DNA of 64,000 bases from JBGSIC01 sp041751875. Lineage in GTDB: Bacteria; Bdellovibrionota; FAC87; UBA2466; JACKAF01. Position numbers and translations under genes: made by a program. The first letter of the stretch is position 1. Each line of letters begins with the position of its first letter. Below, one piece after another: positions 34,996 through 44,111 of this stretch. The notes under the pieces are model-generated. The model was not told the DNA's origin. It did not search any database and was given only the letters and a program-made list of their open reading frames with translations. The DNA lies in contig JBGSIC010000029.1 in assembly GCA_041751875.1 (NCBI GenBank), positions 372,001 to 436,000 of the forward strand. The letters are read 5' to 3'.

Positions 34996-35483
34996 TTCTT
35001 CAAATCCTTGTTGTATTTGATGAAGGTAAGCTTTTTGTTGTCGTGAAAACCCAGTGACCGAAAAAGTTTGTGCGCTTCTGTGCGATCTAAAGTGCTAGTG
35101 ATAGTTAATTTGGAACAATCCTTTTCGGCACACAATCGAATAACATGTTCCAGCAACTGTCTTGCTAAACCACGTCGTCGCCAATCCGGGTGAATAACCA
35201 GGTTGTCGAAAACAGCAGTTGGCTGCACACTAAATAGTGCGTCTAGGCAGAAAATAAGCAATCCTGTTCCAACGATTCGGCCGCCACTTTCCACGACGAG
35301 CAGCTTATGGAGAGGGTTATCGTTCATTTCCTGAATGCGGGTTGCCAGTACTCTTACATCAGGATCTTTTACCAAGAGATGATAAAGCGCCTCCAGTTGT
35401 GCAGCATCGCTAGGAAGAGCCTTGCGAATTCTAGACTCCGACTGCGGTTTTGTGGCCAACTTAAATTTTGCTGTTCCGGCCAT
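34992..35483 (-). CDS. GNAT-family N-acetyltransferase
   Basis: The 163-residue protein carries the GNAT core: IRKALPSDAAQLEALY at the start, the VFDNLVIHPDWRRRGLARQLL acetyl-CoA pyrophosphate loop (about residues 97-117, with RRRGLA as motif A) and HKLFRSLGF near the end. It transfers an acyl group from acyl-CoA to an amine. It sits immediately after the HTTM gene (no gap) and overlaps the ATP-grasp gene, so its amine substrate may be a product or precursor in that pathway. Confidence 0.85.
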   Translation of the reverse strand: MAGTAKFKLATKPQSESRIRKALPSDAAQLEALYHLLVKDPDVRVLATRIQEMNDNPLHKLLVVESGGRIVGTGLLIFCLDALFSVQPTAVFDNLVIHPDWRRRGLARQLLEHVIRLCAEKDCSKLTITSTLDRTEAHKLFRSLGFHDNKKLTFIKYNKDLKK

Positions 35484-36932
35484 TTATTGTACCCCCTTGC
35501 CGTCAGAGCACAGGTATGTACTCCCATGTTCTACTGTTTGGGCGGGAAGGCGATCAAAAGGAAAAGTTACTGCGTGCGTTTCAATTCGTTCGTACGGTGT
35601 AGCCAACTTTCGTTTAAAACTCTCGCGGCAAAGATATTCCAGATAGTTCAAGCGTAGTGAACTATGTTGAGCTGAGATAAGACGATGATGAGCTTTTACT
35701 AGACGATGATTGAGTCCCATCGGCTGGAAGGCTTCTTTGCTTTCAACGTCAGTAATATCGGTGTGATCAGGCAAGCGAAAGCGTCGACCCTCCGAATTAA
35801 CGCCCGTAAAGAGTGCCCAATTAGATTTCAGATGGGCATCGGGAATCGCAAACAGCACCCACTTCTGTTGGAGTTTGAGCGGAGCCATCATCTCCCTAAT
35901 TTTTAAGGGCCAGTTAGGAAACTGATCCCAAATTGCATGGTGGGGATGTGGAGCGTGTACGTACACAACGAGTATGAGACACAGAACTTCCTGCCATCGG
36001 TTTCGCAAGAAAAGTGTCTTTTTTATGTAAGGGGCGTTGATCCTCTGCTTGTCCCAGAACTGAGAGGGAATAAAGAGGAGAGCCGCCGAGAGAGAAAGTT
36101 GAGTGAAGTATCCCACATCTAACGTGAGGAGAACCCCCAAGTGCAGCGCAAAAATCACAACTCCAAAAAGTGTACGAGGTCCCCCCGTGCGGGAGGGCAC
36201 AAGGAGAAGCCACGGGGCAAATCCTTCAGCGAAAAGCAAAACAAACGTTAGTCCCTTTAATAGAAGTGGGAAAGCTAAGAGTGAAGCGCCAAAAGCGGTC
36301 GGGTAGTCAAGATAGCTGAAGATCTGACTTAAGGCGGTCCCTGAAAACCAGCTCGGGTTGCATTTCATCAAGAAGTTTACAAAGTAGACAACAAAAACTT
36401 GTAGAATAAGTGCGAACACTCCGAAGGAACTCAATCGATTGTCTTTGAACGGGGAGGAACGTACCAAAGCGTCGACTGAGAATCGAGCAGCCATCGGAAC
36501 AAAAAGACTCCAAAGCAGCAAAAACCGAGCGTAGATATCAAACCCTTCCAAAATCAATCCATTGCGATGCTGTGTCGAGATTACGAGCAACCAAAGAAGA
36601 AAGTTGCAAAGCCTGGTTCGCCACCCGATTGCAAACATAAGAGCGGTGACACCTGAGCCAATGAGTAACCACCATTGAAAATTTTCTGATCCCGAAAGAG
36701 CGTGGAAAGTAAACGTGTGGGGATACTGCAGAAACGCCCGTGGGAACCAGCCGGTATCGCTGTAGTGTGCACCCGCCTGTGAAGCGCGTTCAAAAAAATC
36801 GAGAGCTACGGTGAGACCCAAGGCGATACGAAAAACGGCGAGCGAACGGAGATCGAGATAGAAGGTATTTTTGAAATAGCTCAGGCACCGGCGCAGCATC
36901 GAGTGCCGCCACTTACGACCCTTAATTTTCAC
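35484..36932 (-). CDS. HTTM-domain membrane protein
   Basis: The 482-residue protein opens with the HTTM (vitamin-K-carboxylase-related) block: LRSLAVFRIALGLTVALDF, then HYSDTGWFPR. About ten helices follow, then a ~150-residue soluble C-terminal part containing HTDITDVESKEAF. HTTM proteins are widespread but mostly uncharacterised; only some are true glutamate carboxylases. The GTG at 36932 has AAGG upstream; an ATG at 36899 is also possible. It is the first of four tightly packed genes ending in a GT4 transferase. Confidence 0.78.
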   Translation of the reverse strand: MKIKGRKWRHSMLRRCLSYFKNTFYLDLRSLAVFRIALGLTVALDFFERASQAGAHYSDTGWFPRAFLQYPHTFTFHALSGSENFQWWLLIGSGVTALMFAIGWRTRLCNFLLWLLVISTQHRNGLILEGFDIYARFLLLWSLFVPMAARFSVDALVRSSPFKDNRLSSFGVFALILQVFVVYFVNFLMKCNPSWFSGTALSQIFSYLDYPTAFGASLLAFPLLLKGLTFVLLFAEGFAPWLLLVPSRTGGPRTLFGVVIFALHLGVLLTLDVGYFTQLSLSAALLFIPSQFWDKQRINAPYIKKTLFLRNRWQEVLCLILVVYVHAPHPHHAIWDQFPNWPLKIREMMAPLKLQQKWVLFAIPDAHLKSNWALFTGVNSEGRRFRLPDHTDITDVESKEAFQPMGLNHRLVKAHHRLISAQHSSLRLNYLEYLCRESFKRKLATPYERIETHAVTFPFDRLPAQTVEHGSTYLCSDGKGVQ

Positions 36933-37114
36933 TAGTGAAACCTTCTACGGGGAATCGGGTTGTCTGAAAGACTTATCGGAATAAGAGAGCCACCTCTAAA
37001 CTCCTGCTGGTGGTGCATTTCACGGGATCGAGCGAGAAAATAAAAAGAGAAACCGCGCCCGAATTTTCAGAAAAGTCCCTCTGGAGCGACGCAATAAGGA
37101 CCCCAATTAAGTCT

Positions 37115-37142
37115 TTGTTTTTCTTTGTTTATTTTGTATAGA
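37115..37142 (+). promoter_or_regulatory. Possible promoter of the lipoprotein-mla operon
   Basis: TTGTTT (37115-37120) and TATAGA (37137-37142) are 16 bases apart in a very T-rich stretch, about 50 bases before the first gene. The rest of the 258-base divergent gap shows nothing clear. Confidence 0.3.
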
Positions 37143-37190
37143 CTATTCGCGTCGAAATTCCGATAAGTCGTACAGATTACTAGGAAGGTC

Positions 37191-37676
37191 ATGCGTCTTA
37201 AGACTTACATTTTAGTGCTCGGAGTTGTTGGGCTTTCCGGGGGGTGCTTCAGCGGAAAACGTTCGGTGAAGCACGCTGAGGGATACAACTTGATAGCACC
37301 ATCGGGTTGGCAGGAACACGGGCATGGCGAGAACGAGCGGGCTTACAAACTGCCTTCTGGAAATCTCGTTGCCGTGACAAGTTCCTGCGATCGTCACGCA
37401 CAAGCCGATTTGCAGATACTCACGAGAGACCTTTTGTTAGGCACGCGCAAGCAGACGTACAAAAAGCAGGAGCACATGACCATCAATGGGGCCAAGGCGC
37501 TTTATTCTTCTTTGGTCGCGCAACTCGAAGGTAAGCCGGTTCACTACGAAGCGGTCGTGCTGTCGAAAGACAACTGCATATTTGATTTTACGATGGTGAG
37601 CCGCAAGGCGATTGGTTCTGCTGACGTAAGCCAGTTTCTCAGTTTTGTTAAGAGCTTTCAGTATGCAAAGAATTAG
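37191..37676 (+). CDS. Predicted lipoprotein preceding the Mla genes
   Basis: The 161-residue product begins with a signal and a lipobox-like SGGC (residues 16-19; Leu sits one place further out than usual). The mature part reads YNLIAPSGWQEH, then a central TINGAKALYSSL stretch and a C-terminal FLSFVKSFQ, the pattern of a small PsbP-like alpha/beta fold. Its stop lies 14 bases inside the mlaE start region, so it belongs to the transporter operon. It could be an envelope partner of the lipid transporter. Confidence 0.68.
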   Translation: MRLKTYILVLGVVGLSGGCFSGKRSVKHAEGYNLIAPSGWQEHGHGENERAYKLPSGNLVAVTSSCDRHAQADLQILTRDLLLGTRKQTYKKQEHMTINGAKALYSSLVAQLEGKPVHYEAVVLSKDNCIFDFTMVSRKAIGSADVSQFLSFVKSFQYAKN

Positions 37677-38475
37677 CGCCCTTCGGGCGATATCATTTTT
37701 AAGGCTTCAGTCGATGACAGGGCTGAGCCATTTTCTTGAATTCCTCGGGGGCGGGGCGAACTTGCTTTATTCGGCCGTTTTGGCGGCTTTTCGTCGGCCA
37801 TTTCATCTCAATCTTTTTACAGAACAGTGCTATGCCATTGGCGTGAAGTCGTTTTCGATTGTCTTCATTACGGCTCTATCGATCGGGTTTGTAATGTCTA
37901 TCCAATTTGGTTATGGCCTGGAACGTTTTGGGGGGAAAATTTACGTTCCTCGCGTGGTCGGCCTCTCCATTTTGCGCGAACTGGGGCCCGTGATGACTTG
38001 CCTCATGATTGCCGGACGGGTGGGTTCGGGTATCGCGGCAGAGCTGGGTTCGATGAGTGTGACTCAACAGATTGATGCCATCCGCGCATTGGGCACGGAT
38101 CCCGTGAAACGGTTGGTGGTACCGCGCATTTTGGCGCTTCTGCTTATGTGCCCGCTATTGACTGTAATGGCGGATCTCGTCGGTATTTTCGGAGGAATGA
38201 TTCTTTCTAAGTATGAACTCTACTTGAACCCAACTTTTTACTTTCACCAGGCAATCGTGGCTTCTAATCCCATGGATTTTACATTGGGGATTGCCAAGAC
38301 TTTTGTGTTTGCGCTCATTATTGGAACGACAGCGTGCTACTTCGGTTTAAATACCAAAGGGGGAACCCAAGGGGTGGGAGCGGCAACCACGCGTTCGGTG
38401 GTCGTTTCCTCCATCGGAATTACTATTTTTGACTTTGTGTTAACGAAACTTTTTTGGATATTTGAGAGAACCTAA
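37663..38475 (+). CDS. mlaE: MlaE-family ABC transporter permease
   Basis: MlaE is the membrane subunit of the MCE/Mla phospholipid transporter. The 270-residue protein has about five or six helices and the conserved cytoplasmic coupling segment running from LRELGPVMTCLMIAGRVGSG through AELGSM, IDAIRALGTDP and VVPR. The ATG at 37663 overlaps the lipoprotein's last codons; a TTG at 37645 would add six residues. It is followed 2 bases later by the ATPase and then by the MCE protein, the usual order of this transporter. Confidence 0.92.
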   Translation: MQRISALRAISFLRLQSMTGLSHFLEFLGGGANLLYSAVLAAFRRPFHLNLFTEQCYAIGVKSFSIVFITALSIGFVMSIQFGYGLERFGGKIYVPRVVGLSILRELGPVMTCLMIAGRVGSGIAAELGSMSVTQQIDAIRALGTDPVKRLVVPRILALLLMCPLLTVMADLVGIFGGMILSKYELYLNPTFYFHQAIVASNPMDFTLGIAKTFVFALIIGTTACYFGLNTKGGTQGVGAATTRSVVVSSIGITIFDFVLTKLFWIFERT

Positions 38476-38477
38476 CC

Positions 38478-39209
38478 ATGGATGTCATTCGCATTGAAAA
38501 GGTGCAGAAGACTTTTGAGGACAAAGTGGTCCACCGTGGGATTGATCTGACCATTAAAAAGGGTGAGATTTTGACTCTGATGGGTGGCAGTGGTTCCGGA
38601 AAGAGTGTTTTGCTTCGTTCCCTGATTGGACTGGAAAAGCCAGACAAGGGGCATATCTATTTTCATGAGCGAGACCTTGTAGGACTCTCAGAAGAGGATT
38701 TGGTGCCGATTCGAAACAAAATTGCGTATGCGTTTCAAAATGGGGCTCTTTTTGACAGTTTGACTGTCAAAGAGAACTTAGCTTATCCGTTGCGAGCACA
38801 TACGGCGCTCTCTGAAGAACAGATCCACGCCAAGGTCCTCGAGTCGTTGGCGATGGTAAGTTTGGAAGGTAGTGAGAAACTTTTGCCAGCCGATTTGAGC
38901 GGTGGAATGCAGAAACGTGTCGGCGTGGCTCGTGCGATTATTATGGAGCCCGAAGTTATTTTATACGATGAACCAACAACGGGTCTTGATCCCTACAATA
39001 CACGGCAGATTTTGAACATCATCCGTAAGTTGCAGGATAAGGGCGCTACATCGGTGCTGGTAACGCACGATATGTCGAGTTTGTTTGCTGTGAGCGATCG
39101 CATTGCCTTTCTAAAAGACGGAAAGATTATCGCGTGCGATACGGCGGATAAGATTAAAAACACGAAGGACGAAGCCGTTCGCGGCTTCATTCTCGGAGAG
39201 ACTGACTAA
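38478..39209 (+). CDS. mlaF: MlaF-family ABC transporter ATPase
   Basis: This 243-residue ATPase has Walker A GGSGSGKS (about residues 38-45), a Q-loop AFQNGALFDSLTV typical of Mla ATPases, the signature LSGGMQKRVGVARA and Walker B VILYDEPTTGLDP, followed by the H-loop VTHDM. It powers lipid movement through MlaE. Its stop directly precedes the MCE gene start. Confidence 0.94.
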   Translation: MDVIRIEKVQKTFEDKVVHRGIDLTIKKGEILTLMGGSGSGKSVLLRSLIGLEKPDKGHIYFHERDLVGLSEEDLVPIRNKIAYAFQNGALFDSLTVKENLAYPLRAHTALSEEQIHAKVLESLAMVSLEGSEKLLPADLSGGMQKRVGVARAIIMEPEVILYDEPTTGLDPYNTRQILNIIRKLQDKGATSVLVTHDMSSLFAVSDRIAFLKDGKIIACDTADKIKNTKDEAVRGFILGETD

Positions 39210-39992
39210 ATGGATAAGCGTGTAGCCAATAATTTAATACTGGGACTCTTCCTGTTGGTGGGATTCTTAGGGTTCCTTTTCGTGATTTTTAGTATCGGCG
39301 GTGGCACCGGCTTCTTCCGTTCGAATTACACATTGGTCGCTAAGTTTTCTCACGTAAAGGGGCTTCATGCTGGCTCGGAAGTGACCCTCTCCGGTCTTCG
39401 TATCGGCGTGGTGTCCGACATTAAGCTTCCCAAGGCCTCTTCGCGGGAGCTCGAAATATTCATGTCAATCAGCAAGAGTGTACAGGATCAGATTCGACAC
39501 GACTCAGTAGCAATTATTCGTACGCAAGGTGTACTTGGTGACAAGTTTCTCGAAATCACCATTGGTTCACCTGATGCTGCGGTTCTAAAAAATGGCGATC
39601 CCATCACCACGCAAGAAGAAAGCGACCTCTTTGCCAAGAGCGGCAATGTGTTAAAAGGGCTGGAAACGCACTTCGAAAAAGGGGGAAGCGTAGAGAAGCT
39701 TTTGGTAAATCTAGGCAAGACGGCGGAAAACCTCAACGTCTTGACTTCACAAATGCGCCAGAACAAAAGCGGCGATAAGCTAGGTAAGTCTTTGGCTCAC
39801 CTGGAAGCTATTTTGAAGAAGATAGATGACGGTGAAGGGACGCTAGGTGGTCTGGTATCTGACCCGACCGTGTATGAAGACATTAAGTCGATGGTAAGCG
39901 GGGCTAGCCGCAGCAACATGCTAAAGAGCTTTATCCGTGACTTTGTGGATGACGGTTCGAAGAACAAGACGAAGACCAAGAAGAGCGAGTAG
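39210..39992 (+). CDS. mlaD: MCE-domain (MlaD-like) substrate-binding protein
   Basis: The 260-residue protein has one N-terminal membrane helix (about 8-30), an MCE domain (about 38-115, with VKGLHAGSEVTLSGLRIGVV and GVLGDKFLEI) and a longer helical C-terminus ending in a Lys-rich tail. MlaD forms a hexameric ring in the periplasm that carries phospholipid between MlaE and outer-membrane partners. No MlaB STAS or MlaC gene is present in this operon. Confidence 0.9.
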   Translation: MDKRVANNLILGLFLLVGFLGFLFVIFSIGGGTGFFRSNYTLVAKFSHVKGLHAGSEVTLSGLRIGVVSDIKLPKASSRELEIFMSISKSVQDQIRHDSVAIIRTQGVLGDKFLEITIGSPDAAVLKNGDPITTQEESDLFAKSGNVLKGLETHFEKGGSVEKLLVNLGKTAENLNVLTSQMRQNKSGDKLGKSLAHLEAILKKIDDGEGTLGGLVSDPTVYEDIKSMVSGASRSNMLKSFIRDFVDDGSKNKTKTKKSE

Positions 39993-40002
39993 TAGAGTTC
40001 TT

Positions 40003-41367
40003 TTAGTTTCCTACCCGAAGGCCTTTGCGCTTTAGTTTCTCTACCAGTGTGGTGCGATTCAGTTTAAGAAGCGTTGCCGCTTTGTTCTTATTACCTTCGG
40101 TGCAACGAAGCGCCTGCAAGATCAGTTCATTTTCAAATTCGTTCACGGCTTCGTTGAAGTTAAGTCCATCCTCTGGGAACGCCACATTGGCAACGAAGCG
40201 ATCAAGTTTGACCTGGCGGAAGTAACCCACCGGGAAGTCATTAATTTCGATAATCGTGTTGTCTTCTTTCAAGACCACGACGCGTTCAATGAGGTTCTCC
40301 AGCTCTCGGATGTTCCCGGGCCAGTGATACTGCATCAAGCAGCGCATGGCATCTTCGGAGATGCCCCGAACGCCTTTTTCGTTCTGTGTGTTGTATTTCT
40401 GCAGAAACTTTTGAACGAGCAGCGGAATGTCAGTCTTTCTTGTTCGCAGAGGGGGCATGAAGACGGGAATGACATTCAGGCGGTAAAAGAGATCCTCTCT
40501 AAAGCGCTTCTCCGAAACAGCACTTTCCAAGTTTTGGTTTGTCGCCGCTATGACACGTGCTCTTAAAGAAACACTCTGCGTGCTTCCCACGGGCTCAAAT
40601 TCTTTGGTTTGAATGGCACGGAGTAGCTTGGCTTGGAGATCGAGCGACAGCTCCCCAATTTCGTCGAGAAAAAGAGTTCCATTTCCGGCCATCTGAAACC
40701 GGCCAATACGATTTTGAGTTGCGCCGGTGAAAGCCCCTTTTACGTGGCCAAAGAGTTCACTTTCGAGAAGATTCGCCGGAATTGCGCTGCAGTTTACCGC
40801 TACCCAGGGCATTTTTGCGCGTCGACTTAGCGTATGAATGGCGCGAGCCACAAGCTCTTTGCCTGTGCCACTTTCTCCAGTGATAAGAACATTGGATTCA
40901 GTGTCCTTGATTCGGGACACAATACTAAAAACTTCTTGGATTTTAGGGTGACGCCCGGAAAGTTCAGCGAACTCAGCGCCTTCTCGCTCATTGCTTCTTG
41001 CGATCGGGAGATTTCGCGAAAGAGCTTTGCCAATTAGCTGACTGACGTGCTGGACGCCTTGTGCGCGATGCCAGAAATCACCGGCTCCGGCGCGCATGCA
41101 GTGCACAATAAAGTCGGGTGAGTGAGAGCGGCTACTGACAATGACGGCCAGCTCCGAGCGCTTCTGTTTAAGCTCAAATAGCGTCGTTACCTCTTCTTCG
41201 CTTTCCACCGGCCAGACACATACGTGAAAGGCTTGTTTTTGCAGGAGGTCTTGGGCTTCCTCGATCGTATGGCAGGTGACTATCCAAAGGTGTTGCTCCG
41301 CTGCCGCGTTTTGAATTTCCAGAGACAATGACGCATCAGGTTCACAGATTAAAAGACGAGGGATCAT
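40003..41367 (-). CDS. Sigma54-dependent transcriptional activator with degenerate receiver
   Basis: The 454-residue protein has an N-terminal receiver-like domain (1-120), a sigma54-interacting AAA+ domain (about 135-370) and a Fis-type helix-turn-helix (about 410-454, GNKNKAATLLKLNRTTL). The AAA+ part is complete: GESGTGKE, GAFTGA, LFLDEIGEL and the sensor region FREDLFYRLNVIPV. The receiver has lost the key residues: CEPD in place of the acidic pair, VCVWPVES where the phospho-acceptor Asp belongs, and no conserved Lys. Phosphorylation is therefore unlikely, and control may be by another ligand or partner. It is monocistronic and convergent with the mla operon. Confidence 0.9.
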   Translation of the reverse strand: MIPRLLICEPDASLSLEIQNAAAEQHLWIVTCHTIEEAQDLLQKQAFHVCVWPVESEEEVTTLFELKQKRSELAVIVSSRSHSPDFIVHCMRAGAGDFWHRAQGVQHVSQLIGKALSRNLPIARSNEREGAEFAELSGRHPKIQEVFSIVSRIKDTESNVLITGESGTGKELVARAIHTLSRRAKMPWVAVNCSAIPANLLESELFGHVKGAFTGATQNRIGRFQMAGNGTLFLDEIGELSLDLQAKLLRAIQTKEFEPVGSTQSVSLRARVIAATNQNLESAVSEKRFREDLFYRLNVIPVFMPPLRTRKTDIPLLVQKFLQKYNTQNEKGVRGISEDAMRCLMQYHWPGNIRELENLIERVVVLKEDNTIIEINDFPVGYFRQVKLDRFVANVAFPEDGLNFNEAVNEFENELILQALRCTEGNKNKAATLLKLNRTTLVEKLKRKGLRVGN

Positions 41368-41465
41368 AGGTATTTGATGTCTTTAGCCGCTTGAAGCTGC
41401 GGCGTTCTGATTGTGTTGGGAAATTATAAAAATACGAAGGAGCTATATTTAGTTTATCGAAGACC

Positions 41466-41488
41466 AAAAAAATGTCAATCGGTTGACA
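41466..41488 (-). terminator. Terminator of the HD-GYP gene
   Basis: On the minus strand TGTCAA-CCGA-TTGACA forms a short perfect stem followed by seven Ts. It lies about 55 bases after the HD-GYP stop. A second hairpin (AGCCGC/GCGGCT) covers the stop codon itself. Confidence 0.6.
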
Positions 41489-41541
41489 GAGTAGGAAAAA
41501 ATTTCAGTCAGGGCTTTGTCGGCGGAGAGTCGAAGCCGCTT

Positions 41542-43467
41542 TTAGCGGCTTTTAATGATTTTGCGGAACTTCTTTTCGTGGATTTCGTAGATTTTAGCTT
41601 CCAGAAAGATGTCGAACAGAATGGGATCAAGCTGTCCCGCGTTTACTTCTTGCGACAGGATGTCGAGTGCCTTTTCGGTTGGCACGGCGTCTTTATACCA
41701 GCGGTCCGAAGCGGTGAGGGCGTCGTAGATGTCGGCGATTGTCATGATTTTGGATTGCAGTGGAATCTCATGAGAAAGCAAACCTTTTGGATAACCCGAG
41801 CCGTCGAGCTTCTCATGGTGCGCGTGTGCGATGTCGGGAAGGTTTCGAAATGTCTTTGTCCAGGGGATGGTTTTTAAAAATTGGTAAGTGTGCTTTACGT
41901 GAGATTCCACTTCCAGGCGCTCTTCTTCTGTTAGAGAACCAATGGGCACCGAAAGAGCACGGTATTCGGACTCACTAATGAGCTTGAGTTTGTGCCCATC
42001 CATTAGTGCAAGTTCATAGCTGAGAATTTTTTCGAGTGTTTCGACACTTTTTTCGCGAAGGATAGTGGGTTCGTTGGAGGACTGAATAATTTCCCAGTAC
42101 GTTTCCAACTCCTTCATCTTTTGGAGAAATTCTTTCTCGTTTTTGCGTCCACCCTCGAAGAAGCGAATCTGCAGGGCTTCCTTGCAGAGCCGAATGCGGT
42201 TTCCGATTGACTCCAACTGGTACGGATACAGCTTTTTGGCTTTCACCAGGACTTCTTCGCGCACGCCGATTTTTCCCACGTCGTGCAGAAGAGCGGCGTA
42301 CTCGAGTTCTTGAATTTCTTCGGGCTTAAAGCGAACGGAGCGGTAGATGCCTTGCTGGGTGGCCGAGGTCGCTTCCGCGAGAGCGACCGTCATGTCGGCA
42401 ACCCGTTCCGAGTGACCACCTGTGCTAGGGTCCCGCGCTTCGATCGCGGTGACCGAGGCTTTCACAAAGCCATCAAATACTTCGCGTATATCAGCGTAGA
42501 GCTGCATGTTTTCCAGGCAGATCGCCGCTTGAGCAATAAAGGAGGAAACGACGCTTTCGTCTTCGAGATCAAAAGAATCGAATAGCGCTGCCTGGGGGTT
42601 CTTTTCTCCCTTCTTATTAACGAGCTCGAGAACCGCGATGATTTCGTTTTCGCTGTTTTTGAAGGGAACAGCCAATATAGATTTCTGGGTCCGCTCTTGT
42701 GGAGTAGTGGCGGCTCGCTGAAACTGTAGAGGGAGTGCCGGGCGCAATCCGTCGTTGATGGGAATGTTAAGTGGCTTTCCCGTGAGCATAACGTAGCCAC
42801 AAATCTTGAATTCAGTCGCCTTCTCTTCGATGGGTTCAATGAGCGGGGGGGTTCCCATTTTTTGAGAGATCTTCAGCTGCAAGATCATCTCGCCATCCAC
42901 TTCTTCCGCCATGAAAAGCGTTCCGCTTTCCGCGCCTGTTAAACCAATGGCTTCGGAAAGAATGGTGGTGAGAAGCTTCTTTTGGTCGCGCTCAGAGGAG
43001 AGCGTGATGAAAATATGATTTAAGCGTTCGAGCATCTCTTGGTTGATGCGTCGGCTTTCGCGCTTCGTTCGCTGCCATAAAGCACGCACTGCTCGTAGAA
43101 GATGGAACTCGACGGAATCTGCCAAAAGTTCGGGCGTCAGTACGTCTGAAAGCTCGCGCGTGCCCCCATGCGTTTTAAGAAACTGAGTAGGATTTTTGGC
43201 AGTTACGAGGAAGGCCAGGTCGTTCATGCCTTGGGTGCCAATCAGGCGAGCAAGTCCCGAAGTGGTGGTAGCAAAATCGGTTTCGCCTACGATAACCAGC
43301 GTGAACTGGCGTTTCGCTTCGGCTTGCTCCAGGGCAGAGGCCAACTGATCCAATGTGGCGACTTCTACATAATTCCACTGGTCGGGAAACTTAAGTGGTA
43401 CCGCAGTCGCCCCCTGGCGCACGATCACAAGGGTTTGCTGGGCTCTGGTTTGAAGTTGAATGGACAT
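41542..43467 (-). CDS. GAF/HD-GYP cyclic-di-GMP phosphodiesterase
   Basis: I start at the ATG at 43467; the frame runs to 43584 but the extra part is unlike a protein. The order is an N-terminal receiver-like or unknown alpha/beta domain (1-130), a coiled linker, a GAF domain (about 165-320, with AESGTLFMAEE and ILAVPFKNSENEIIAVLELVNKKG) and an HD-GYP domain (about 350-635). HD residues are seen in HSERVADM and LLHDVGKIGV, the GYP block in HHEKLDGSGYPKGL. Such enzymes hydrolyse c-di-GMP, so this protein probably lowers c-di-GMP in response to a signal bound by GAF. An insertion of about 110 residues lies between the HD and GYP halves. Confidence 0.9.
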   Translation of the reverse strand: MSIQLQTRAQQTLVIVRQGATAVPLKFPDQWNYVEVATLDQLASALEQAEAKRQFTLVIVGETDFATTTSGLARLIGTQGMNDLAFLVTAKNPTQFLKTHGGTRELSDVLTPELLADSVEFHLLRAVRALWQRTKRESRRINQEMLERLNHIFITLSSERDQKKLLTTILSEAIGLTGAESGTLFMAEEVDGEMILQLKISQKMGTPPLIEPIEEKATEFKICGYVMLTGKPLNIPINDGLRPALPLQFQRAATTPQERTQKSILAVPFKNSENEIIAVLELVNKKGEKNPQAALFDSFDLEDESVVSSFIAQAAICLENMQLYADIREVFDGFVKASVTAIEARDPSTGGHSERVADMTVALAEATSATQQGIYRSVRFKPEEIQELEYAALLHDVGKIGVREEVLVKAKKLYPYQLESIGNRIRLCKEALQIRFFEGGRKNEKEFLQKMKELETYWEIIQSSNEPTILREKSVETLEKILSYELALMDGHKLKLISESEYRALSVPIGSLTEEERLEVESHVKHTYQFLKTIPWTKTFRNLPDIAHAHHEKLDGSGYPKGLLSHEIPLQSKIMTIADIYDALTASDRWYKDAVPTEKALDILSQEVNAGQLDPILFDIFLEAKIYEIHEKKFRKIIKSR

Positions 43468-43690
43468 GAGTCGCTCAGTCTTGTATCGGCAGGTCGCGAC
43501 GGGTTGATGATAACGCCAGGTACCGTAAAACGGAGTCGGAAAGTCCCCAATCTCATAGGGTTTTTTAGGCAAATTGAAGCTCAATTGTCGAGGACAGCGA
43601 CATAGTCTTCACATTTACTGTCTTTTTCTTGGACAGATTGGGCCTCAGAATTTAAATCATTTCAGGTACTCACTTGATAGCGTTCCTTGC

Positions 43691-43720
43691 TTGCACTGTC
43701 CTTTTGCCGCAGCGTATAAT
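43691..43720 (+). promoter_or_regulatory. Sigma70-type promoter
   Basis: TTGCAC (43691-43696) and a perfect TATAAT (43715-43720) are 18 bases apart. They lie about 50 bases before the small secreted gene at 43773. This is the only clear signal in the 305-base gap between that gene and the divergent HD-GYP gene. Confidence 0.65.
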
Positions 43721-43772
43721 GAACTTGTAGCGTTTTTGTTTTCGAGTGGTACGTAGGTAGGGAGGCTTGGGT

Positions 43773-44054
43773 ATGAGACTCATCATCGCCGTTTTGGGCG
43801 GCATTCTGTTATTTTTCTACGGACAAGAAGCGTTCGCGGATGCAAGCGGGAAGCAAGTGCTCGTCGCTTACGCCGTGTACTGTGATTCGGCCGTAGATCG
43901 GGCTCGCTATTCCGAAGATCTGGTTCCTTCTCAGGATCTCGACGACGACGTCCTGGTAATCTCTGAAAAAGGTTACGAGAAGCTTAAAACCACCTTGGCG
44001 GACACCTATCAAGACCACTGCGGTCCAGGCATCCGCGTTTCGTTGGGCGAATAG
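43773..44054 (+). CDS. Small secreted protein of unknown function
   Basis: The ATG at 43773 is preceded by GGGAGG with 7-base spacing (a TTG two codons earlier is too close). The 93-residue product has a signal peptide ending in AFADA and a mature domain of about 70 residues with two cysteines (VYCDS and DHCGP) that could pair. It is acidic and probably periplasmic. I do not recognise the family. Confidence 0.65.
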   Translation: MRLIIAVLGGILLFFYGQEAFADASGKQVLVAYAVYCDSAVDRARYSEDLVPSQDLDDDVLVISEKGYEKLKTTLADTYQDHCGPGIRVSLGE

Positions 44055-44111
44055 TTTTCCCTTTTTATAGCTTTCCGTGACAGGCCGAAAGTCTTCGGCC
44101 ATTGTCCCCCC

